A DNA stretch of 64,000 nt from Oleispirillum naphthae (GTDB lineage Bacteria > Pseudomonadota > Alphaproteobacteria > Rhodospirillales > Rhodospirillaceae): assembly GCA_027864655.1 (NCBI GenBank), contig JAQAZG010000005.1, positions 124,001 to 188,000 of the forward strand, written 5' to 3'. Position numbers and translations under genes: made by a program. This document shows positions 54,841-64,000 of this stretch, one piece after another (position 1 is the stretch's first letter; each line of letters begins with the position of its first letter). The notes under the pieces were generated by a model. It saw nothing but the letters and a program-made list of their open reading frames with translations, ran no database searches and was not told the origin of the DNA.

Positions 54841-57800
54841 TCATACCAATGAAGGCTGTTCGCGGAGAGTTTCGGCGACCTTGAGATCGACCGAGACGAG
54901 TTGCGAGACGCCGCGTTCCGCCATGGTGACGCCGAACAGGCGGTCCATGCGGGCCATGGTCATGCGGTGGTGGGTGATCACCAGGAAGCGCGTTTCGCGG
55001 TCCGCCGCCATTTCTGCGAGCAAAAGACAGAAGCGATCGACGTTGGCGTCGTCCAAGGGCGCGTCCACCTCGTCGAGGATGCAGATCGGCGCCGGATTGC
55101 TGCGGAACACCGCGAACAGCAGGGCCAGCGCGGTGAGCGCCTGCTCGCCGCCGGAGAGCAGGGAAAGCAGTTGCAGCCGCTTGCCCGGCGGACTCGCCAT
55201 GATCTCCAGTCCCGCGGCCAGCGGGTCGTCGTTCTCGATCAGGCTGAGGTAGGCGCGGCCGCCGCCGAACAGCACGGTGAAGATCTCCTGGAAGGCGCGG
55301 TTGACCGTCTCGAAGCTCTGCTGCAACCGCGCCTGGCCCTCGCGGTTGAGTTCCGCGATACCCTGGCGCAGCCGCGCGATGGCGGAGAGCAGGTCGGTGC
55401 GCTCGGTCTCCAGGCCCTCGATCTGCTTGCCCACGTCCTCGGCCTCGATCTCGGCGCGCAGGTTGACCGGCCCCAGGCGCTCGCGCTCCGCGGCGCGGCG
55501 CTCGGCGCGCTCGGAAATCTCGGCGGAGCCCATCTCGGCGAAGCGCGCATCGGCGACGATGCCGCCGATCGCGCAGTTGAGGTATTCGCGGCAGCGCGCC
55601 TCGATCTCGCGGCAGGCCTGGTCGCGGCGTTCCAGCGCCGCTTCGGCGCGCACCCGGTCCTCGCGGCTGGACGCCGCGGCGCGGTCCGCCTCCTTGAGGC
55701 GCGCATCGGCGGCGCGCAGGGCGGAATCCCGCACCGCCAGTGCGTCGTCGGCGGCGCGGCGCGCCGCCTCGGCGGCTTCCAGGTCGGCGGAGAGCGAGGC
55801 GCGCCGCTCCGCCAGAACCTGAGGCCGGGCGCGCAGGGACTCGCGCTCGGTCTCCGCTTCGGCGAGGCGGGAGGCCAGAGAGGCGCGGTAGTCGCGGGCG
55901 GCGGTTTCGCGTTCCGTCCAGGCGCGGTCCTCGTCGGCGAGGGAGTTCAGCCGTCCGGCGCGCATCTCGGTTTCGCGGCGGTCGGCGTCGCGCGCCGCGC
56001 GTGCGTTGAGGGTGCGGGAACGCGCCGCATCGGCGGCGGCGCGGGCCGCCGTGGCGGCGGCCTGCAATGCGGGAAGGGTGGATTCGCCGCCGTCCTCGGA
56101 TGCGGCGGCGAGCGCCGCCTCCGCCTCCGCCCGCTCCACCGCCAGGGACTGGCGCGAATCGGCGAAGTGTTGCAGGCGGTCCTCCGCGTCGTCGTTTTCG
56201 CGGCGCAGGCGGTCGCGCGCCGCGCGCGCCTCTCCCGCCCTCGCCTCGGCGGCGCGCGCCGCGTCGCGCGCGGCGCGTTCGGCGGTCTCGGCGGCGGCGG
56301 CGGCCCCGGCGGCGGCGGCGCGGGCGGCCTCCGCCGCGGCGCGGGCATCGGCGAGGCGCGGCAGGCCGCCCTGCATCCCGCGCAGGCGGTTGCCCTGCTC
56401 CAGGCGCTTCGCCGCGGCGGAGGGCGCGCCGGGGCGCACGACGAATCCGTCCCAGCGCCACAGCCCGCCGTCGGCGGAAACCAGGCACTGGCCGGGGGAA
56501 AGCCTGGGCGCCAGCGCGTCGCCGGTGGCCGCATCGGGCGCCAGGAAGGCAAGCGAGAGCCGCCGCGCCAGGGCGGCGGGGGCGGAAACCCGGGCGGCGA
56601 GCGCGGGCAGCTCCGCGGGCGGCGCGGGCGGCGCGGCGAGCGGCGGATAGACCCGCCAGGCGCGCGGCGGCTTCGTCCCGCCGTCGTCCTCCGGCGCGTC
56701 GGCGCCATGGTCGAGAAGCGCGGCGGCGGCGGCCTCGAACCCCGCCTCGGCGCGCACCCGGTCGAGCACCGGCGCGCCCGCCGCGCCGGTATCGGCGGAG
56801 AGCACCGCCTCCAGGGCTTCGACCTCGGCGGCGAGGCGGCGGTGCGCCGCATCGGCTGCGGCGAACGCCTCGGCGCTCGCGGTGCGTTCCGCCGCGGCGC
56901 GGGCGCGGGCGGCCTCCGCCGCGTCGCGCGCCTCCTGCGCGGCCTCGGAGGCCGCCTCCGCCTCCGCCGCGGCGGTCTCCGCGCCGCGCATCGTCTCCGG
57001 CGGCACGCATTTCGCCTGCGCCGCGGCGATCTGCACCTCGATCTGCCGTTCCCGCGCGAGAACACGGGCGAGCGCCGCCTCCGCATCGTCGCGGCGGCGG
57101 GTCGCCGCCTTGATCGTCGCCTCGGTCTCGGCGAGGCGCGTCGTCGCCGCGGCGAGTTCGGCCTCGGCGGCGGCCAGCGCCGCCTCCGCTTCGTCCGCCT
57201 GGGCCTGCAAGGCGGCGCTCGCCGCCGGGGCGGCCTCCGCCGCCGCGGTCAGGCGGGCGCGCTCCGCCGCGATCTCCCCGCGCCGCCGCGCCGCATCGGC
57301 GCACTGCGCATCCGCCCGCGCGATGTCCCCGGCAACCTGGGCCAGCCGTTCCGCATTGCCGCGCGTCGCCCGCTCCAGGCGGCGTTCCTCGTCCTCCAGG
57401 GCCTCGCGCGCCATGGCGAAGCGTTGCAACGCCGCGTTCGCCGCATTCGCCGCCTCGCGCGCCGGGTCCACCGCGGCGAAGGCCTCCGCCTGCAACGTCG
57501 AGGCGGCTGCTGCTGCGGCGGCGGCGGCGGCCACCGCCGCTTCCGCCTCGGCGAGCGCGGCGCGCGCCTCCTCCCGCGCCGCCACCGCCTCGTCCCAGTT
57601 GCGGCGGGTGAGCGCGATTTCAAGCGCCCGGATATCCTCGGAAAGGGTGCGGTAGCGCACCGCCTGCCGCGCCTGGCGGTCCAGTCCCTGCTTCTGCGCG
57701 GTCAGCGCGTTGAGCACGTCGTCGAGGCGGGTGAGGTTGTTCTCCGCGGCGCGCAGGCGCAGTTCCGCCTCGTGGCGGCGCGAATAGAGGCCGGAAATTC

Positions 57801-58308
57801 CCGCCGCCTCCTCCAGCAGCGCGCGGCGCTCCGCCGGCGCGGCGGCGATCAGCGCGCCGATGCGTCCCTGCGAGACGATGGCGGTGGAGCGCGCGCCGGT
57901 GGCCGCATCGGCGAACAGGAGCTGCACGTCGCGGGCGCGCACCTCCTTGCCGTTGACGCGGTAGTTGGAGCCGCAGCCGCGCTCGATGCGGCGGCTGACC
58001 TCCAGTTCGTCGGCGGTGTTGAGGTGCGTGGGGGCGGTGCGGGCGCGGTTGTCGAGGGTCAGCGTCACCTCGGCGACGTTGCGCGCCGGGCGCTCGCGGC
58101 TGCCGGCGAAGATCACGTCGTCCATCTCGCCGCCGCGCATCTGCCGGGCGGAGGTTTCCCCCATCGCCCAGCGCATCGCCTCGACGAGATTGGACTTGCC
58201 GCAGCCGTTCGGGCCGACCACTCCGGTCAGCCCCGGTTCGACCAGGAGTTCCGTCGGCTCGACGAAGGATTTGAAACCGGAGAGGCGCAGCTTGGTGAAC
58301 TGGATCAT
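54841..58308 (-). CDS. smc: Chromosome segregation protein SMC
   Basis: 1155 residues. N-terminal head with Walker A GPNGCGKSN and the Arg/Gln-rich loop region MRWAMGETSARQMRG; two long Ala/Glu/Arg-rich coiled coils flank a hinge near residues 500-640; C-terminal head with LSGGEQALTALALLF (signature) and CILDEVDAPLDDAN (Walker B). It condenses and aligns sister chromosomes with ScpA/ScpB. Length is normal. It is 57 bp downstream of the DsbA-like gene on the same strand. Confidence 0.96.
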   Translation of the reverse strand: MIQFTKLRLSGFKSFVEPTELLVEPGLTGVVGPNGCGKSNLVEAMRWAMGETSARQMRGGEMDDVIFAGSRERPARNVAEVTLTLDNRARTAPTHLNTADELEVSRRIERGCGSNYRVNGKEVRARDVQLLFADAATGARSTAIVSQGRIGALIAAAPAERRALLEEAAGISGLYSRRHEAELRLRAAENNLTRLDDVLNALTAQKQGLDRQARQAVRYRTLSEDIRALEIALTRRNWDEAVAAREEARAALAEAEAAVAAAAAAAAAASTLQAEAFAAVDPAREAANAANAALQRFAMAREALEDEERRLERATRGNAERLAQVAGDIARADAQCADAARRRGEIAAERARLTAAAEAAPAASAALQAQADEAEAALAAAEAELAAATTRLAETEATIKAATRRRDDAEAALARVLARERQIEVQIAAAQAKCVPPETMRGAETAAAEAEAASEAAQEARDAAEAARARAAAERTASAEAFAAADAAHRRLAAEVEALEAVLSADTGAAGAPVLDRVRAEAGFEAAAAALLDHGADAPEDDGGTKPPRAWRVYPPLAAPPAPPAELPALAARVSAPAALARRLSLAFLAPDAATGDALAPRLSPGQCLVSADGGLWRWDGFVVRPGAPSAAAKRLEQGNRLRGMQGGLPRLADARAAAEAARAAAAGAAAAAETAERAARDAARAAEARAGEARAARDRLRRENDDAEDRLQHFADSRQSLAVERAEAEAALAAASEDGGESTLPALQAAATAARAAADAARSRTLNARAARDADRRETEMRAGRLNSLADEDRAWTERETAARDYRASLASRLAEAETERESLRARPQVLAERRASLSADLEAAEAARRAADDALAVRDSALRAADARLKEADRAAASSREDRVRAEAALERRDQACREIEARCREYLNCAIGGIVADARFAEMGSAEISERAERRAAERERLGPVNLRAEIEAEDVGKQIEGLETERTDLLSAIARLRQGIAELNREGQARLQQSFETVNRAFQEIFTVLFGGGRAYLSLIENDDPLAAGLEIMASPPGKRLQLLSLLSGGEQALTALALLFAVFRSNPAPICILDEVDAPLDDANVDRFCLLLAEMAADRETRFLVITHHRMTMARMDRLFGVTMAERGVSQLVSVDLKVAETLREQPSLV

Positions 58309-58365
58309 CCGGCGATTATGCCCGGTTGATCGGCGCTGCCAAGAGGGGTTTGCGATAACCGCGCG

Positions 58366-58992
58366 TCAGGACTTGCGTTTTGCCTCCGCCTCGGCGGCCT
58401 CGATCGCCGCCGCCAGGTCCTTGCGCGGGCTGTTGGCGGCGACCCTGTGGCCGTTGATGACGAGAGTCGGGGTCGAATCGACGCCGTAGTCCTTTTCCGC
58501 CTTTTCCCGCTGGTCCATCAGCGCCTGGAACAGTTCCTTGTCGGCCAGCGCGGTCTCCACCGCCTTGGCCGACATCCCGGCGAGGGCGGCGAGCTGGGTC
58601 AGCGCCTCGCGCGGGTTCTGCGCGGCGGCCCAGTGCCGCTGCTCGGAGAACAGCGCCTCGGAAAGCGCGGCGGCGGTCGCCTTCGGCGCGCTGTGCACCA
58701 GCATCGAGGCGGCCATCGCCACGCCGTCCAGCGGAAAGTCGGAAAACACCATGCGGGCGCGGCCGGTGTCCACATAGGTTTTGACCAGCCAGGGCCGCGT
58801 CTCGATGTGGAAGGTGGCGCAGTGCGGGCAGGTGTAGGAGGAGTATTCGAGGATCGTCACCGGCGCGCCGTCGCGCCCCAGGCTGAGATCGGCGAGGCGG
58901 GCGGGCCCGGCGGCGCGCGCGGCGCGCGGCAGCAGGCAAAGCGCGGCGGACGCCGCGGAGGCGGCAAGCAGGGAACGGCGGGTCAGCGGCAC
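58366..58992 (-). CDS. DsbA-like thioredoxin-fold protein, Tat-exported
   Basis: 208 residues. Twin-arginine signal (TRRSLLAASAASAALCLLPRAARA) and a thioredoxin domain with the active site CPHC (YTCPHCATFH) plus cis-Pro in STPTLVINGH. It is probably a periplasmic disulfide oxidase or reductase of the DsbA/DsbG group. No ATG precedes the signal; the GTG at 58992 with GAGGAG upstream is chosen. It lies between the DciA-like gene and smc, a common alphaproteobacterial order. Confidence 0.88.
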   Translation of the reverse strand: MPLTRRSLLAASAASAALCLLPRAARAAGPARLADLSLGRDGAPVTILEYSSYTCPHCATFHIETRPWLVKTYVDTGRARMVFSDFPLDGVAMAASMLVHSAPKATAAALSEALFSEQRHWAAAQNPREALTQLAALAGMSAKAVETALADKELFQALMDQREKAEKDYGVDSTPTLVINGHRVAANSPRKDLAAAIEAAEAEAKRKS

Positions 58993-59051
58993 GAAGCAAC
59001 TCCTCGAAAGATGCGCGACGTCCCAACAGATAAAGCGCCGATCGCGCCCTG

Positions 59052-59561
59052 TCATCCCCCCGCGCGGTTTCCGGCGCGGAGGGAGCGGCCGAGGGCCTCC
59101 AGCGCGGCGCGCAGGTCCGGGTCGTCGATGCCCGCCACCAGGGCCGCCTCCTCCGCCGAAAGCGGCGGCGGGTCGGGCGGCGGCGGCTTCGGCGCGGGCG
59201 GCGGCGGCAGGGTGCCGGGGGCGATCTTCAGCTTTCCCACCGCGTCGAAACCGAAATAGCCGTTGATGCGGGCGCACAGCTCCGGTTCCTGATGCTTCAG
59301 CAGCGTGGCGAAGGCGGAGGAGGCGACCCGCAGATGCAACACCGGCGGCCCGCCGTCGCGCGGCTTCGCCAGCCGCACCGGGCGGCACAGCGCCGCAGTC
59401 TCCGGCCCGGCCACCGCCTCCCAACGGGTCAACAGATCCGCCTCGACGAACCCCCTGCGCCCGATCATCGGACGCACCACCGCCGCGGCGGCCATCCCCA
59501 AGGGATGCGGCCGCCTGCGGCGCCTCGGCGGCGCAGGAACAGGCGCGGTCGGCTTCTTCAT
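59052..59561 (-). CDS. DUF721/DciA-like protein
   Basis: 169 residues. A basic Pro/Arg-rich N-terminus, then the DUF721 domain (FVEADLLTRWEAVAGPETAALCRPVRL, LHLRVASSAFATLLKHQEPELCARINGYFG) and a Pro-rich tail. DUF721 includes DciA, the loader of the replicative helicase in bacteria that lack DnaC. Position next to mutY and the DsbA-like gene supports orthology. The start at 59561 fits the family; upstream is repeat DNA. Confidence 0.78.
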   Translation of the reverse strand: MKKPTAPVPAPPRRRRRPHPLGMAAAAVVRPMIGRRGFVEADLLTRWEAVAGPETAALCRPVRLAKPRDGGPPVLHLRVASSAFATLLKHQEPELCARINGYFGFDAVGKLKIAPGTLPPPPAPKPPPPDPPPLSAEEAALVAGIDDPDLRAALEALGRSLRAGNRAGG

Positions 59562-59584
59562 GCCTGCATCATAGGCGCGAAGGC

Positions 59585-59772
59585 GAAAAAGCCAAAACTT
59601 TGCGAGGGGACTCGGTCCCCTCGCGCACCCCCTAACTTTTAGCTTTTGCGCGTAGCGCGATAGAGCCATCACGCCGCGTGAGGATTGATAGCCGCTACGC
59701 GGCGGAAAACTTATGGGGTCAAGGGGTCCGCGGCCCCTTGCGGGTCCGGGCGGAGCCCGGCCTGGTTTTTCC
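59585..59772. repeat. Modular palindromic intergenic repeat (divergent junction)
   Basis: Left arm GCGAGGGGAC-TCG-GTCCCCTCGC (59602-59624); core CTTTTGCGCGTAGCGC to GCCGCTACGCGGCGGAAAAC; right arm AAGGGGTCCGCGGCCCCTT and CCGGGCGGAGCCCGG with GGTTTTT. Almost the same layout as the copy at 10940, and again between divergent genes. Confidence 0.88.
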
Positions 59773-59812
59773 CATCCTTGACGCCACGGCCCCGCCGGGG
59801 CATCTGAGAGCG

Positions 59813-60919
59813 ATGCCGGATGTTCTCGCCGCCCTGCCTGCCGCGCCCGCCGTTTTGGCGGCGCGGCTGCTTGCCTGGTACGACGCCGGGCACCGCGCGT
59901 TGCCGTGGCGGCCGGAGGCGGGGGCGCTGGGCGACCCCTACCGCGTGTGGCTGTCCGAGGTGATGCTGCAACAGACCACGGTGGCCGCGGTGATCCCCTA
60001 TTTCGAAAAGTTCCTGGCGTCCTGGCCGACGCTGGCGGAGCTTGCCGCCGCCGAGGATGCGGCGGTGATGGCCGCGTGGGCGGGGTTGGGTTACTACAGC
60101 CGGGCGCGCAACCTGCTCGCCTGCGCCCGCGCCGTGGCGGCGGAACACGGCGGGCGCTTCCCCGATACGGAGGAAGGCTTGCGCGCCCTGCCGGGGGTGG
60201 GGCCGTACACCGCCGCCGCTGTCGCCGCCATCGCCTTCGGCCGCCGCGCCGCCGCGGTGGACGGCAATGTGGAGCGCATCCTCGCCCGCCTGACCGACGA
60301 CGCCACGCCCTTGCCCGCGTTCAAGCCCGCCGCGCGCGCCCTCGGCCTCGCGCTGGTTCCGGCGGAACGGCCCGGCGACTTCGCCCAGGCGGCGATCGAC
60401 CTCGGCGCGCTGGTCTGCCGCCCGCGCGAACCGGACTGCCTGCTCTGCCCGTGGCGCGATGTCTGCCGTGCCCGCGCCGCGGGCACCATCTCCCAGCGCC
60501 CGCTGCGCCCGCCCAAGGCGGAGAAGCCGCACCGCCGCGGAACCGCCTTCTGGGTCGAGCGCGATGGCTGCGTCTGGCTGGTGCGCCGCCCGGCCAAGGG
60601 GCTGCTCGGCGGCATGGCCGCCTTCCCCTGCACCGAATGGTCCGCCGACCCGCCGCCCGCCGCGCTGCCTCCAGGCTGGGCCGCCACGCCGCTCAATGCC
60701 ACGGTGCGCCACGTCTTCACTCACTTCTCCCTCGACCTCGCGGTGGTCAAACTCAGTCCCCCGCCACAGGCAGACCCCGCCACGGCCTTCGGTCCCGGCG
60801 CATGGGTGCCGATGGAAAAAATCGACGGCCTGCCCACGGTGATGGAGAAGGTGCGTGCCGCCGCTATGGGGAAAAACAAAACGTTGCGAGGGGACTCGGT
60901 CCCCTCGCGCACCCCATAA
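59813..60919 (+). CDS. mutY: A/G-specific adenine glycosylase
   Basis: 368 residues. Removes adenine mispaired with 8-oxoguanine. Helix-hairpin-helix LPGVGPYTAAAV with catalytic Asp in VDGNVERIL, the iron-sulfur cluster ligands C-x6-C-x2-C-x5-C (CRPREPDCLLCPWRDVC), and a C-terminal NUDIX-like domain for 8-oxoG recognition (RRPAKGLLGGMAAFP). The last 15 or so residues (GKNKTLRGDSVPSRTP) and the stop are encoded inside a modular repeat. The ATG at 59813 begins MPDVLAALP. Confidence 0.94.
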   Translation: MPDVLAALPAAPAVLAARLLAWYDAGHRALPWRPEAGALGDPYRVWLSEVMLQQTTVAAVIPYFEKFLASWPTLAELAAAEDAAVMAAWAGLGYYSRARNLLACARAVAAEHGGRFPDTEEGLRALPGVGPYTAAAVAAIAFGRRAAAVDGNVERILARLTDDATPLPAFKPAARALGLALVPAERPGDFAQAAIDLGALVCRPREPDCLLCPWRDVCRARAAGTISQRPLRPPKAEKPHRRGTAFWVERDGCVWLVRRPAKGLLGGMAAFPCTEWSADPPPAALPPGWAATPLNATVRHVFTHFSLDLAVVKLSPPPQADPATAFGPGAWVPMEKIDGLPTVMEKVRAAAMGKNKTLRGDSVPSRTP

Positions 60920-61058
60920 CTTCTTTATTTTCGCGCGTAGCGCGATGAGACCATCGCGCGGCGTGACAGTCGATTGCCGCTTCGCGGCGAGAAAAAAGTC
61001 ATGGGGTCTGGGGCCTGCGGCCCCGGCGGGGTCCGGGGGCGGAGCCCCGGCCTGTTTT
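60871..61058. repeat. Modular palindromic intergenic repeat overlapping the mutY end
   Basis: Left arm GCGAGGGGAC-TCG-GTCCCCTCGC (60886-60908) lies within the mutY reading frame. Core: TTTTCGCGCGTAGCGC to GCCGCTTCGCGGCGAGAAAAAAG. Right arm GGGGCC..GGCCCC and CCGGGGGCGGAGCCCCGG, ending at the ccrM stop. Confidence 0.88.
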
Positions 61059-62799
<1,741 letters not shown>

Positions 62800-62804
62800 G
62801 GGCC

Positions 62805-64000
62805 TCAGCGGTTCAGGAAGGGCCCGTCGGGCCGCGCCGCGAGGCGCGCCTCCAGGCGGTCGAGCGAAGTATAGACCGGCCAGCGGCCCGAGGCCACGGC
62901 GTCCAGGGACGGGGTGTCCTGGTTCAGCCGCAGGCGGTAGATCCAGAGGTTGGCCATGATCCGCTCGATGAAGTGCCGGGTCTCGCGGGAGGCGAGGGAT
63001 TCGATGAACAGCAGCGGGTCGTCGCCCGCCTTGGCCTTGCGGCTCCACGCGGCGAGGTTGCCCGGCCCGCCGTTGTAGGCGACCGCGAGGAAGAACAGGT
63101 TGCCGCCGATATAGGGCTCGGCGAGCAGGTGGTTGAGGTAGCGCTGGCCGAGCGCCAGGTTGATCCCGGGGTCGAAGAGGATGTCGCGGTTGCGCGCCTC
63201 GCGCGAGATGAAGCGCGCGGTGGCGGGCATCAGCTGCATCAGGCCGCGCGCCCCGGCGTGGCTTTTGGCGTTGGGGTCGAAGCCGGATTCCTGCCGCGCG
63301 AAGGCGTAGACCAGGGCGCGGTCGAGGGTCCAGCCGCCGTCGGGGGTCCAGTTGGGCACCGGGTAGCGGGCGTTGTCGTAGATCACCCCCTCGCGGCGCT
63401 GCATCTCGGCGGAGAGGCGGATCGACAGCCCGGCGAGCCCCCCGGCCCCGGCGACGGCGACGATCGCCTGCTGCGTCGGCGGATCGACGGCGGGGAAGAG
63501 GCGGCGCAGTTCCGCCTCGGCGTAGGCGTCCTCGCCCACCTGCATCAGCGCCAGCGCGCGGCGGCCGCCGTCGTACTGCGCCACGGTGTCGCGGTCGGCG
63601 CGGGACATCGTCTCCGCATCCCAGCCGAAGCCGATGGGCAGGCCGAGGGAGCGCCGCGCGATCAGGCCGTAGAAGGTGCGCCCGTGGTCGGCGGCGAGCG
63701 AGAGCCAGGCGTTGACCGCCTGCGGCCTGCGGGCGTGCAGCGCGGCGCGCGCCGCCCACACGCCGCCCGCGGCCTGCATCCACGGGTCGGCGGAGGCGGA
63801 CTCGGCGACGATGCCGAAAAAGCCTTCCGCCGCGGCGAAGCGCTTTTCCCGCCAGTTGGCGAGGCCTGCGGTCCACGCCGCCTGGGGGGCGCGCGCCGCG
63901 GAGCGGGCGGCGGCGGGTTCGGCCCAGGCGCGGGCGAGGTCGTCCTGGCCGTCGAGGAAATAGGAGAAGCCGAGCGCGCCGCGCAGGCGGTCGTAGTCGG
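62805..64000 (-). CDS. Soluble lytic murein transglycosylase, 5' end outside the window
   Basis: The frame is open to the window edge, so the N-terminus is missing. The visible part has helical repeats (AAWTAGLANWREKRFAAAEGFF and similar) and a C-terminal SLT domain with catalytic Glu in ARQESGFDP, then GARGLMQLMPATA and AYNGGPGN. It cleaves peptidoglycan between MurNAc and GlcNAc in the periplasm. The stop is five bases before the rnhB start, so the genes are cotranscribed. Confidence 0.9.
   Translation of the reverse strand, partial: DYDRLRGALGFSYFLDGQDDLARAWAEPAAARSAARAPQAAWTAGLANWREKRFAAAEGFFGIVAESASADPWMQAAGGVWAARAALHARRPQAVNAWLSLAADHGRTFYGLIARRSLGLPIGFGWDAETMSRADRDTVAQYDGGRRALALMQVGEDAYAEAELRRLFPAVDPPTQQAIVAVAGAGGLAGLSIRLSAEMQRREGVIYDNARYPVPNWTPDGGWTLDRALVYAFARQESGFDPNAKSHAGARGLMQLMPATARFISREARNRDILFDPGINLALGQRYLNHLLAEPYIGGNLFFLAVAYNGGPGNLAAWSRKAKAGDDPLLFIESLASRETRHFIERIMANLWIYRLRLNQDTPSLDAVASGRWPVYTSLDRLEARLAARPDGPFLNR

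Noticed and set aside
54901-58329. An 1142-residue open frame antisense to smc
   Set aside because: Same GC artefact. The minus strand encodes complete SMC motifs; the plus frame is Arg/Gly-rich without recognisable family.

Overview
The window is a GC-rich chromosomal segment of an alphaproteobacterium, most likely a Rhodospirillales-type organism. Support comes from a CcrM GANTC methyltransferase next to rnhB, the split b/b' ATP synthase stalk genes, a mutY - DciA/DUF721 - DsbA-like - smc block, EnvZ/OmpR and CpxA/R-like two-component pairs, and a c subunit resembling the Rhodospirillum type. The genus cannot be fixed from sequence alone.

Layout. 1-2526: YbjN-like protein (partial), proC, csaA, yciB. 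2764-5344: sensor kinase, response regulator and MarR regulator, divergent from ilvE (5422-6318). 6608-10879 (minus): pgsA, uvrC, a 494-bp regulatory gap rich in DnaA/IHF/GANTC sites, folB and a FolM-like reductase. 11212-13316: alpha/beta hydrolase and a YeiH-family transporter. 13317-16946: an accessory island with lower-GC DNA, a TIGR02300-like zinc ribbon, two small overlapping genes and an RNase J-like nuclease. The island is bracketed by a 149-bp near-identical copy of the yeiH 3' end. 16947-29034: uvrB, aspartate aminotransferase, EF-G-like GTPase, TerC-family protein, Cache/GAF/HD-GYP c-di-GMP phosphodiesterase, GNAT, glycine-zipper envelope protein. 29129-37872: flagellar axial genes (flgL, flgK, flgN-like, small protein, flgE, flgD on minus; fliC, fliD, fliS on plus). 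37934-39568: ECF sigma / anti-sigma / periplasmic sensor. 39746-41685: second two-component pair. 41862-46467: MacA-MacB-TolC-type export system. 46829-51818: nitroreductase, ABC-2 exporter, CbiZ with a BtuF-like protein, ParA-like ATPase. 51911-54621: ATP synthase F0 operon atpI-B-E-F'-F. 54841-64000: smc, DsbA-like, DciA-like, mutY, ccrM, rnhB and a lytic transglycosylase running off the edge.

The most unusual feature is a family of modular palindromic intergenic repeats at twelve gene junctions. A core of two short GC hairpins flanked by A/T tracts is combined with interchangeable hairpin arms. The elements usually abut stop codons, but they also occur between divergent genes. Other points of interest are the yeiH-bracketed RNA-metabolism island, an oriC-like site cluster upstream of uvrC, a c-ring subunit that has lost most of its glycine packing motif, and flagellar axial proteins that are extremely acidic and carry single cysteines.

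All calls rest on reading the sequence and on family knowledge; no database search was run.
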